Of a stretch of DNA of 64,000 nucleotides, positions 12,701 to 23,172 are shown piece after piece. The notes under the pieces were generated by a model. The model made no database searches. It was given only the letters and a program-made list of their open reading frames with translations, and had not been told where the DNA came from. The DNA lies in contig CM070713.1 in assembly GCA_036346275.1 (NCBI GenBank), positions 62,801,567 through 62,865,566 on the forward strand. The letters are read 5' to 3'. The DNA comes from Otatea glauca. Lineage: Eukaryota > Streptophyta > Magnoliopsida > Poales > Poaceae. How positions within the stretch are numbered: position 1 is the stretch's first letter; every line of letters begins with the position of its first letter. Made by a program: the position numbers and the translations under genes.

Positions 12701-15135
12701 AATATTATAGAAATTAGTTTAGAAATGATATTTAGGATATGGTCTATCATATTCTAGAAAAATATTTTATTTACAACTTTCGTTTCAATTAAATCTTGCT
12801 AGCTGAATACCCCTAAAAAGTATGTTTGTCATAACTTTTAATGTCACATAAGCGTTTTCAACTAAGAAAATGATGTCTCGTCCAAAAGCTAAAACGTATG
12901 AAATCAGCTTAGAAGTGTTATTCAAGGTATAGGTTATCTAATCCCGAAGAAATAATCTTATTTCGTCGTGTTTGGCATATAAGCTTTAATAGTCAAATAA
13001 CCCTTAGTTTTATGTTTGGTGAACCTTACCGTAATCGGAATAAGTGAACCTTGTAAGAATAAAGTTTATAATTAATATATTTGTATCACTAGAACCTCTT
13101 AAAAACCATAAATAAGTCTAATTACCTAGCTTATCAGTTATAACTTATTTAAAACCTATCATATGCAAAATCTTAAGGTTAAGTGCTATTTGCATAACTC
13201 TTTAACTAGTGTTTTAATTCTTCTAACCCAAATAATTTTAGCATCTATATTTCGAAATCGCAAATATTAAAATTCATAATTTTAGCCTCTTGAATTCGTA
13301 ATTCAAGATTAGATAATCTATATAAGAAACCCTGCTTTGTTATCTCAAAACCATTAAGTATGTGCATGTGTAAGTATCTAAATCATGAGATCTTAAATAA
13401 TTCAAACTCTAAAGTGTTCCTGTTTTCTGCAATGAATCTTTATTTGATTTTCTGTCTGTTTTCTTTCTGCCTTTATTGAAGTTTATTATTTGCTATATTT
13501 TTCCGATCAATCGACGTGTAGAATCCGACGTCCCTTCCTCCGCCAGCCGTGATCGCGTCTTCGTCGTAAACGATATATAAGCAAGGCAAGCACCCTCCTT
13601 TGACCATCTTGATCCCAGAATTTAATTTGCATTGTTTATTAAAATGTTTCATGCATACGTTTACTTTCTGTAAATTGCTATTTTGTGGTACTGGTAGTTA
13701 TGCCTGTTGTCTCATGAAACTTCCTTGATAAGTATGAATATGTGAACCTTGATAACCATAGATTAAGCTTAGACAATTACTAGATGTCGCCATGGGTATA
13801 TACGAATACTTTTATCCATGCTTAGCCATGCTTTTAGATCAAATGATGATGATGATCAGATCAAAATGTGTTTTCTTGAGAAATGGAAAATGTTGTAATT
13901 GTAGCTGTTGGCTATGGGTATTTTGATTAAAAACCCAAAATAAAACTATGGTTTTGATGCGGGCGATTATTGGCAATAGCCGGAGGTGCAGAGGGATTTG
14001 CACGTAGTTAGGGTGGAGTATCGCCCGTGTCAATTTAAGGACCGAACTCAGTGTTGTATGATCCAAGATAATTCGTGCAAACCACAAGTGTTGTTATGGG
14101 GCTTCCTTAAACCAATTAAGTTATCTAGTTTAACCTTGCACATTGGTAGGCCGAAGTAGTAAGGGCTCTCCCTTCGGGGTTTGCTCTACGGGGTGCCCAC
14201 ACCGAGGTGTTGGGAACAACACTTACCAATATAACGGTGTGCGCCATGTCTATGGGGAGTTCCAACATTCCTATGCTCTGAGTTCTCCCAACATAGCGTG
14301 GGTCTTATCGTCCCGGTGCTGGTGCAAAGTTAAATTAGATAATGTAAAGGTTTTCGTCATGAACATTCTGGCCACACGCTAAAGGTGCGTGAAAAATGCG
14401 GCAAAAAGAAAAGGTCATGACTTGTGGGTAAAGTTGTACACCTCTGCAGAGTAAATCTAATCGATTAGCCGTCCCCTCGGTCATGTAAATGTTTAATTTT
14501 CTAAAATGGGATGTGGTTTGGAACTTGTTTAGTAGCTTTTGTTTTCATGTCAAAGGATCGACATTGATGGATTCCATTTCTGGATTATTCGATATTCACG
14601 ATGGGTTGTGAATATTACTTATGCTTTACTTATTTCATATCAGTCAATTATACTTTTACAAATTCCGTTTGCAAATAACTTGTTTTACAATGTAAATTCT
14701 GCTTTATGCAAATTAACTGTAGTAGCCTCCTTTGAAATGGCTTGCATATATTATAGGCTTTGCTCAAGTCTTGCGGAGTACGAATGTACTCACCCTTGCT
14801 TATATGTGGTTTTTAGGTGGATAAGTTAGCGAAGCTTCGAAGGTTTCTTTCGTCGCAGGTTGCGGGATTTTTCTTCGTCGAATCTTTCTAGGGATTATGC
14901 CTTGTCGGTTGCCTGTTGGTTTTGGATGGGCACACTACAAGACCTTGCTTCTTTAGCTGCTGTATCTCTGAATTGTAAGAGTTTCTTTTATGTAATAGCT
15001 TCCGCTTAATAATATTTGTTGTATGGTTGTGATTCCAATTGGTGTATGTGCGTACTAGCTACTGATCATGGGACTAGTACGGAATGCACATTAGATTTCC
15101 ATTTTTGCAAGTTTGTGAAAATGGGGGTCGTTACA
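9789..15135 (+). mobile_element. Solo LTR of a Tekay-like gypsy element, 5.35 kb, TSD CCGAT
   Basis: Begins TGTAACATCCCG and ends GGGGGTCGTTACA, flanked by the direct repeat CCGAT (9784-9788 and 15136-15140). Removing it rejoins the copia LTR cleanly. No pol, PBS or PPT lies inside, so it is a solo LTR, the normal product of recombination between two LTRs. It is related to the LTR at 4768-8302 but has about 1.8 kb of extra AT-rich sequence (about 11640-13450). The GC-rich block at 10550-11600 is the transcribed leader part; open frames there are not genes. Confidence 0.85.
10988..10996 (+). promoter_or_regulatory. TATA box of the solo LTR promoter
   Basis: CTATAAATA, followed by a C-rich leader (TTCCCTTCTTCCTCATTCAC), in the position matching the TATA box of the related LTR at 5776. 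Confidence 0.5.
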
Positions 15136-16002
15136 CCGATCTTTCTTCCAAACTCCAAGTTCGTCAAAAGACTAGAAAAGAGTCTTATAAATTTACCTTT
15201 TCATGATCTTGACATATTACCGATTGGTTTGAGCCTTCTTTGGTATTTCCATGATTATTAATCTTGGAATTGACCTACTTTCAATATTCTCAACAAAAGC
15301 ATTAGATCATATAACAAAAGTTGTCATTAATTATCAAAACCAAAACATACCGGGTGCCTAGATGCTTTCAATCTCCCCCTTTTTGGTAATTGATGACAAC
15401 CCAAAGTGATAATTTGAAATTACAACAGAAGAGAAAGTTTTGCTTCAAGGAATATTTAATCATGATATGTTTTTTAGCACAAACACTCCCCCTAGAAAAG
15501 TGCATATTAAAAAAATTTGACAGAGTTTGCTTAAGAAATGAGTCCATGGATGAATAAGCAAAGATATTATTTGAGATTGCATAAACAAGAGAATATTGGA
15601 AACAGAAACAACCAAGTATTAAGATTGCAATAGTTTAACCAACCATAAAAAAAAATCACAATCACACATCACAATCACACATCATCACATAGACATAGAC
15701 AAAGTTTCACAAACACACACATCACTTTAACTCACTTCACCCCCTTTGTCAACAAATACAAAAAAAAGGATCGCCAGAAGGCTCAAGGGGCTGGAGGAGC
15801 AGGAGGAGGCGGAGTAGATGGAGGTGCACGAGATCCGGAGCGCTGATAGACAACAGGAAGAGATGAGCGAAGCTCGGAGATCGAAGTGTCCACTGAGTCT
15901 AGCCGTCCTCGAACCTCCTCAACCATCTGCCGTGTCTGAGCCTAAGCCTCCTCCATCCTAGCAAACCCACTCATCATATCACACTACTACAGAATGGTAC
16001 AT

Positions 16003-16490
16003 CACTATCGCTTCATCTGTGTCGGTTCTTAAGTTTTTAGGAAGAAACGATTGTGATAGATGACTTAGGAGAGGCATTAATCATAATCACTATCGGTTCT
16101 TAGGTTAGAAGTGATAGTGATGTAGCATCGAACATTACAATCGGTTCTTACGCGAAGTGATAGTGATATGCATTATCATCACTATCGGTTTTCATATAAG
16201 CGATAGTGATGAAGACGTACACATCACTATCGGTTCTTATTTAAGAAGCGATAGTGATGTTCTCATCACTATCGGTTCTTTTGTGAGAAGCGATAGTGAT
16301 GTCGATTATCATCACTATCGCTTAAATAAGAACCGATAGTGATGTAGATCGCTCATCACTATCGCTTCTTATATGAAAACCGATAGTGATGACTATTATA
16401 ATCACCGCCGCTTGTCTTGTAAGAACCGATCGTGATGTTCATGATCACATCACTATCGCTTTTATATGAGAACCGATAGTGATGTACCTC
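16003..16490. repeat. Left subterminal repeat array of CACTA 1
   Basis: About a dozen units of the type ATCACTATCGGTTCTT and its reverse complement AAGAACCGATAGTGAT, arranged as short inverted pairs. In this superfamily such arrays are transposase-binding sites. The unit core is CACTATCG, unlike the right array. Confidence 0.85.
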
Positions 16491-16494
16491 GTTA

Positions 16495-17550
16495 GGTTAT
16501 TTATACCACTCGAGTGAACTCTTCTCTGTTATTGTTCCAGAGGAGGTTTCTCCGCCACCGTAAAAAATAGCTCATATTCGTGTTTGGAAGCAATACTTGG
16601 GTGAGAAAATTTGAAATCCTCAAGGGTGGGTGTTAAGAGAGTAAATTTGAAGCCCTAACTTGAGGAGATTTCCTCATTTTGCATAATTTGTGGTTTTCTT
16701 CAAAATGTGAGCATTCCTTCAAACCCCTTTAATTTTGTACTATGTAATTTTGATATGTCGCAAGAAAGTTTAGATTGCACTTTGGTATTGTGTATATCCT
16801 ATCGATTTCACACCATTTATTTCACAAGCATGTACACATGTATTTAATTATCTTAATTTGTAGTGCTTTGATGTTAATATGGAATTATTATTGTTGTCAC
16901 TTGATGAATGCTAGAGTTTAGGGTGCGGAACCTCGCCTCCGCTCGAGGATGCTTGTTTATAAATATACCGAACGAAATGGTATATTTATAAGCGGCGATC
17001 TCAATTGTCCACGTTCTTTGGACAGCTTCGAGGATATGTGCTTGGGCAAGTTCTGAAGTGTGTTGTACAAGCTCGCAGTAGAGATTTCGTAGCGTCTCCT
17101 GGTATTCTCGGATACACACCCTCTTGACCTGTTGTCGAGGCGTGTATATGGAGAATAGCGAGAGATCTTCAAATTTTCTCCGAGTTGTACAACGGCTTAG
17201 GAACTTGTCGAACCACATATTCTCGAATGGGATTAGGACCAAACCTATTTAGAGATTAGGAGTCATCGTTGGTACCCTTGTATTGTTTCGTTGTAGTCAA
17301 AAGATCATGAGGCTAATGCACTATATAATTAGATTGTTTGATATCATTGTTCATGTTAAAAATGTATGTCTCTTATCTAGGAAATTGGAAGCTCTAAACC
17401 AGGGAAGAATCTAGGTATCGATCTAAGTACATATTTCATATATGTTGCGTGAAATTATCATCTATTTTGCAAAGGTATTATTAATCAAATGATGTCTCAA
17501 TATTTCAAATAACTAGCTTCTTTGTCGCTCCAGCTTGTGCATAATTTATT
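16495..17550 (+). other. Putative promoter/leader region of the CACTA 1 transposase gene
   Basis: A TATA-like TTATTTATACC at about 16497 follows the left array directly, as expected for the single promoter of En/Spm-type elements. The segment 16900-17250 is more GC-rich; its minus strand holds a 122-codon open frame (16874-17242) with no recognised domain. I do not call it a gene. The rest is AT-rich intron-like sequence. Confidence 0.4.
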
Positions 17551-17568
17551 GGGCGAAGTTTAATTGCG

Positions 17569-18480
17569 ATGAACCGTAAGGAATGGATGTATGCAAAAAG
17601 TCGTGTGAGTCTTTGAATTTCAGAGGGTGTTAAGGAGTTCAAAAAATTGCGAAGAGGACATGGTGAGGAGGGTGTAAACTTCATATATTGTCCTTGCATT
17701 GATTGCACCAATCTAAGAAGATTCAACAACTCACTCAAATTGAGGACCACCGATTCGACGTGGCCGTGAGGAGTTACACGTGTTGGATCCATCACGGAGA
17801 CAGTAGTACCTGCCAGGTATGCAATGAAGACACGGTGGAACCGGATGATGAGTTGCAATTTGATATGTTTGAGGCGGAGAATTTGGAGCAAATGTTGCGG
17901 GATGTGGAGGTAATTACACGAAAGAGAGTTTGGAAAGTTTAAAAGCCTGATGGAAGACGATGCGAAACCACTGCTCACAAAGTTGCAAAGCGTAATACAC
18001 TAAGTTAGGTTCGGTCCTTGCATTGTTCGAATCAAGGCAAAACACCGTTGACGGATACAAGTTTTAATGCACTTCTAGTTCTTCTATCTGACCGCTCCGA
18101 GGGAAACGAGTTGCCAACAAGCATTTATGAAGCGAAGAAGCTACTATGTCCCATGGGAATGGAAATAGAAAGGATACATGCATGTCCAAATGATTGCATC
18201 TTGTACCGTAACGCACATCGAGCTGCACATTTGTCCGGTTTGCGGTGTGCTTGGTACAAACAAAAGGAGAAGCGTAACGACAAGAAGCGTAAGAGCCGGG
18301 GCAACGAGGGTGAAGAGGTCACTAAAGGTGCACCGGCCAAGGTATTGTGGTACTTGCCCATCATTCCGCGTCTAGAAAGGTTGTTTGCAAATCCTAGAGA
18401 AGCAAAATTGTTGCATTGGCATTATGAGTCTCGAAAGGAAGATGGCAAGCTGAGACACCCTGCTGATTCGGCTCAATGAA
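17569..18480 (+). pseudogene. Decayed TNP2-type CACTA transposase (N-terminal part)
   Basis: Opens with the transposase-associated N-terminal domain: a Trp-Met-Tyr start (KEWMYAKSRV) and the zinc-like motif YCPCIDCTNL near 17690. A part of the TNP2 transposase follows (about 18100-18480), with EAKKLLCPMGMEIERIHACP, LPIIPRLERLFANP and EAKLLHWH. The frame is broken by an early stop in the N-terminal domain (about 17610), by frameshifts around 17760-18000 and by a stop at 18477. Everything after that (catalytic core, DUF4218, DUF4216) is deleted; sequence passes straight into the second gene. Not functional. Confidence 0.85.
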
Positions 18481-18529
18481 GAAACATCGATTGGAAACAT
18501 GAGGAGCTGAGACAGAGGAACGTTGCTAC

Positions 18530-21147
18530 CCAAAGGCTGAACACGCACGCGCACCACCTCGGTTCAGGTGGCTACGAAGGGAAGAAAGCAGAATGGGCAC
18601 GACTAGCCGAGGAGTGCGCCAACTCCGGACAATGATGCCTTACTCGCACATATGTGAGGAGCGGCACGTGGTCGGGTATTAGCGAGGACAAAGAAAACCG
18701 CGGACGGGCAACCGGTAGTACCAAACCCCACTATCGCAAAGTCGTCTCCGCCATCGTAAGATATCAAACTTACTACATTGCAGAGACCATTCCCATCAGA
18801 TTTCAGATCTAATTCGTACTCGCTTATTGCGGGAAGAGGTAAGCGGAGGAAAGAGCAGGAACCTTTCTTAACCAAGGGTCAAATGACATCCTATCCATCG
18901 CGATCCGAAGCTCGACCATAAGGGCCGGTGCTTGCCGCAGGTCGGGGCATACTGAAGAAGTCCTACTTCCAAGATGCCGCCAGTACCGGATCAAGAACAT
19001 GGGAGGCACGTCGCGGAGCGCTCAAGGACACGCTTAGGGAGCAATGAGGGAGGAGATCTCGGAGGAGATGAGGGTGCAGATGATGGCACGTGAGGAGGAA
19101 ATGAGGGTGCAGATGATGGCACGTGAGAAGCGCCTAAGGGCCGAGATGATGGCGATGATCTCCCAAAGTCAGAGCCAGATGCCCCCGCCTACTGTAGAGA
19201 AACCTGTGCCCCCACCAAGTAGCTGCGGTTCCAAAAATGATAAGTCCGGTCTCCAGCTGAAGGTAATAATTAATTTTGCCTTACTTAATGGTGTGAGGGT
19301 AACTCTTCATATGTTTTCTCTCAAGTTGCGCACTTTTTGCAGGCGCCTACCAAGTGCCAGCTCACCCTGACGGAAGACGGATTTCCTGTTGAGGCTGCAC
19401 GCGGTGTTGCATTTCCATGCAAGGAGACCGACACGGTGCATGGTCAGCCTTTGGGGAAGGGCTACATGAGGGTCCAGGTGGACTACGTCCACGAAGCCTT
19501 CTTATCACATGTGCTCGAGTTCCCCCTTAACGAAGACATCACCACTCTCGGGCTAGCGGATGTCGCTCATCAAGTGGCCCACGACAGCGTCGATTGGTCA
19601 AGGTAAACATCCCTCACGCCTTCTGTACCATTCCAGTAGTATTGCAACAAGTTACTTAATTATGCGCGTGCTTTGTAGGTTCCTACCGCACCTGCGCCTG
19701 CTCCCATGACCGTGACGAGCCCTACACAAAGTACAGAGCTGGTGTATAAAAGGACTAGCACGACAACCACATAACCACCGAGGCCTCTGCTAAAAGGCTA
19801 GGCTCACAAAGGCCACAGCGCCCCTCAGTACATGAAAAGCCCATCGCCTGGTCTCGGAGACTCCTTCGCCCGAAAAGGAGAGCCGCACAGCACTACGTGA
19901 AGCCTTATGATTTTAAGGCCTACGCTCATGGAAAGCCCTTCGCCTCCCAAAGAAATTGAACGCTCTAGGCATATGGACTCGACAGCTCCATGGATGGTAC
20001 TTTGACAAAGCGAAAGATAGAGAGCGTGTCGACTTCAATGTTAGATACGAAGGGACATTTCCACCGCGAGGAGGATGGGACATTCGATTAGTTTTGAGGA
20101 TCTGTTCGTGTGCACCAACCGGTAGCCATCGATATTTCTACCGCACGATCCTCGGACGCCGTGAGTATCGCACCACGCTGCACGACCTTATGACTTCCAT
20201 AGGATTTTGCATTACGCTTTTTAACATTCAATGCGAGTTGCGAGGCGATGAGGCGTGGTCGTGACGAATCGACAACTAGTTGGGTTAAATCGACCACGAG
20301 CTTGTGTCCGCGACGATGGCTAGGCTTCAACCGGAATGGGTTGCCGGCTACATCAAGAGGGCATTGCAAGCTGAGTCGAAGAAGGACTTCATTCTATTCC
20401 CGTATCACGAGAAGTAAGTACTACTTCACTGTTCAATTACTTCTACACACTGAAACCGTATGTGAACTTATTTTCTTCGCTGCATACCATTTAATAAGCA
20501 ACCATTGGGTTCTACTCGTGCTCCTTCCGAGAGACAACAAAGTGTACACTTTTAATTCGGTTGATAAGAGACCGATGGCCTCTGCGATCAAGCCTCCTTT
20601 GGAGCGATAAGTGCACCACTCTTATCTAACATTTTCGTATTTAACTACATTCATTATTTTTTACTCAACGACATCTTTCCAATGTATATAGGGGTTTCAA
20701 GGAATACGTCGAGCGGTGAGGGACACACGACGACAAAAGGGCTCAAGTGGAGTATGTCCGCTTCAAGGTACAAGTTGCTATCATATATAAGATTTAGATT
20801 TTCGACATATTTTCTTTGTCTCTTAATTTATTTTTCTTTCTTCACAGTGTCATCAACAGGGCAGCGACGACCGCTGTGGTTTGTATGTCATGCAACACAT
20901 GGTGATCTTGATTGTCGGCTCAGGCCGTTTCCCTGAGGTAGTACATGCATATACAATTAGTCTTTCACATGGAAATTTGAAAACTCAAATTAGAGCACTC
21001 GTTTCTATCTTGCAGAATACCGTTATCCCCCAGAAGAGTGTAGACAGCACTGCACTCAACAAGATACGAGACCACTTATGCCAGTGGTACTGGATAGGAT
21101 GCTTGTCGGAGGACGGACGGTTTAGAGATCACAAAAGCTCCTACTAG
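18530..21147 (+). pseudogene. Decayed Transposase_24 / DUF8039 / Ulp1-like protease gene of CACTA 1
   Basis: Second gene of the element. A Transposase_24-like segment (HLGSGGYEGKKAEWARL, about 18550-18620) is followed by a coiled-coil stretch with a repeated EEMRVQMMARE unit (19044-19170). A DUF8039-like exon lies at 19343-19602, ending at a GTAAAC donor. A C48 (Ulp1/SENP) cysteine-protease region sits at about 20330-21145: a His in NHWVLLVL (20500), and the Gln/Cys segments QQGS and CGLYVMQH (20855-20900). The position where the family has the catalytic Asp reads YTFNSVD, an Asn. Stops and frameshifts before 19040 disable the first part. Genes of this type are common in grass CACTA elements; their role in transposition is unknown. 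Confidence 0.75.
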
Positions 21148-21365
21148 ACCAGATGTGAACAAATATTACATATCTGAATGCGATTGCATGTGTATTTATG
21201 GTTAAGCATGTTTACGTTCTATTTTGTTAACGAATGTGATATGTGTTTGTTGAAACAAGGTGTTCATGTTCGTTGAATGTGATATGTTGTCTGTAATTTC
21301 TGTGTGAATGTGATATGTGCATATTGTGTGCAATATGTGCTGATTAGAATGTGATAGCACACCAC

Positions 21366-21955
21366 CCCTTCATCTCTGTCGGTTCTCACAAGAAAATGAT
21401 AGAGATGTGACGGTCATCTCTATCGGTTCTTTGAAAGAAGCGATAGGGATAATGAACTCATCTCTATCGGTTCTTTACAAGAAGTGATAGAGATGAGGAT
21501 ATTCATCTCTATCGGTTCTTTCAAAGAAGTGATAGAGATGAGTATATTATCTCTATCGGTTCTTTTTAAGAAGCGATAGAGATTATGAAGTCATCTCTAT
21601 CGGTTCTTTAAAAGAAGCGATAGAGATGATGGTATCATCTCTATCGGTTCTTAAAATAGAGATGATGGTATCATCTCTATCGGTTCTTTGAAAGAAGCGA
21701 TAGAGATGATATAGTCATATCTATCGGTTCTCAAAGAACCGATAGAGATGACTATATCATCTCTATCGCTTCTTTCAAAGAACCGATAGAGATAATACCA
21801 TCATCTCTATCACTTCTTTTAAAGAACCGATAGAGATGACCATATCATCTCTATCGGGCAAGAACCGACTGTAATAATGCCCGCCTCATCTCTGTCTCAT
21901 GACTTTGTGTCACCACCAGAACCGACTGTGATGACGAAAAAGAACCGATTGTGAT
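21366..21955. repeat. Right subterminal repeat array of CACTA 1 with a large palindrome
   Basis: More than a dozen units of CATCTCTATCGGTTCTTT and its reverse complement. The core is CTCTATCG, against CACTATCG in the left array. From about 21636 to 21839 the array forms a near-perfect inverted repeat centred at about 21733, with arms of roughly 100 bases and a 3-base loop between GGTTCT and AGAACC. Confidence 0.85.
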
Positions 21956-21977
21956 GTATATTTGTGTAGTAGTGTCA

Positions 21978-23169
21978 GTTCTCATGCTAGCCAGGCTGCT
22001 CATGAGGTCATTCCTCAATCTTGTCACCCTCATCCTCTGCCGCCACCCACCGCCGTGCCCTCCCTCCCTCTAAGCTCGGGTTACCAGTGAACCCGAGCCC
22101 TAATTTTGTCAACGGTGCCGGAGAGGAGGAATTGGGTGAACTCGCCGGAGTACGAATCTTAAACAACCGATCTAAAGGTTAGAAATTCGATTGATTTTGC
22201 AAAAGAAATTTAGCCGAGTGTTGTATAGCAAATCGGTAGACAGATTAACCCTAGGTATTGATATTTCGGAACGAGTTTTAAACGGCCGTCTAATCAGTGA
22301 AACCTGAGGGAACTAATCTACATTTCGTATTCGTAATTACTCACGATCGACAAAACATCATGCAAGTACTGTTCACGCATCTGTTCCAACTCGACTATAG
22401 TTTCGCCAAGCGGAGGTCGTACACATCAAACAGCAACTGCATGCCACTGCGGCGCGAGCAATGCGGTTCATACGGGAACCGCTCGCGTGATCGCTACAGT
22501 ACATTTCCAAGTGCCGTCTCTCTCTCTTACACACACAGAGGAAAGGGATCCACGACAAGAGACATGAGAGGCCTGCCTGATCAGGGCCAGCAGACGAGCG
22601 CATGCAGGCACGCGATTGGGTGCGCGCGCGCGTACACAAACGCATGATTTGACAATCCGATCGAAACGAAGCGGATGAGGAGAGGCAAGGCCGGCCCGCC
22701 CGCCCGCGCACGCCGCCGACGGTGCATTGGCGTGCAGAGAGTACGTACTGTGTGGTGCGGGGATGCGGCTAGCGCCGTGCTGGTGGTGCCTGTGATATAT
22801 ATGCTAGTGCTCTGCCGATCGAGTGTTAGTTTCTCGTGTGCGCGCTCGCGCGTTTTTCCGCTGAAATGATGCGGTTCCTCCGAGACAGCGAGATATGGGG
22901 GCGCCGAAAGCCTGCAGGAGGCCTTGCCACAATGCCGCCCATATCGCCAGTATTACGACCACCGAAACTCTACGCCCTGTTTAGGTGCTCTCCACTACCA
23001 CGAGTCTCCGAGCGAAAAGTCTGTGGATCTTAAAGTGGATTACTTAAGGATAATTTTTACTTTCATTAGTGAATTGTTGGATCCATGTTCTTTTAGGGGA
23101 TGCTGGATCCATGTTGAGTTAGGGGATGGCATTGGACACCGGACCCATTTCAATTTTCCCCTGTAGAGC
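21978..23169. other. Copia remnant then low-copy DNA, no gene recognised
   Basis: 21978 to about 22030 continues the interrupted copia internal sequence. From there to 22970 the sequence is GC-rich in patches (GCGCGCGCG near 22622; GCCCGCCCGCCCGCGC near 22695), with short open frames on both strands that overlap each other and match nothing known. It may be a fragment of a host gene region, but I see no splice-consistent coding exon. Confidence 0.4.
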
Positions 23170-23172
23170 AAG

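Larger units (their letters stand above)
8303..15370 (-). repeat. Copia 3' LTR, split by a nested solo LTR
   Basis: Two segments, 8303-9788 and 15141-15370, make one LTR of about 1.7 kb once the insertion and one copy of its 5-bp duplication are removed. The ends are TG...CA on the minus strand. The text TAACCGACTAGGGGGGGGTG near 8318 is the usual LTR terminus wording of grass SIRE-type elements. The open frames inside (for example 8532-8870 minus) are not genes. Confidence 0.75.
15982..21974 (+). mobile_element. CACTA (En/Spm) transposon 1, complete ends, TSD TCA
   Basis: The termini are CACTACTACAGAA at 15982 and ...TTTGTGTAGTAGTG at 21974. The outer ten bases are perfect inverted repeats, and the inner TACATCAC is shared too. 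The 3-bp target duplication TCA is at 15979-15981 and 21975-21977. Subterminal repeat arrays lie at both ends. The inside carries two decayed genes in the usual order: a TNP2-type transposase remnant and a Transposase_24/DUF8039/Ulp1 gene. The ends look mobilisable, but the element cannot make its own transposase. Confidence 0.93.
8303..22030 (-). mobile_element. SIRE/Maximus-like Ty1/copia retrotransposon, 3' part, nested host
   Basis: Read on the minus strand. The 3' LTR begins TGAAAGCATC at 15370 and ends GATCCTACA at 8303. Immediately upstream (15371-15384 on the plus strand) lies the polypurine tract AAAAAGGGGGAGAT, preceded by the GGTTGTCATCAATTACC sequence typical of SIRE-type elements. 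Further upstream is the end of a decayed reading frame (about 15780-15978, continuing at 21978 beyond the CACTA insertion), rich in Pro near its end. gag and pol are absent. The element is split by a solo gypsy LTR (9789-15135) and by a CACTA transposon (15982-21974). The outer boundary near 22030 is approximate. Confidence 0.7.

Noticed and set aside
16874..17242. 122-codon minus-strand frame within CACTA 1
   Set aside because: Antisense to the expected transcript, with no domain; similar sequence is usual in the 5' part of such elements. Noted but not called a gene.
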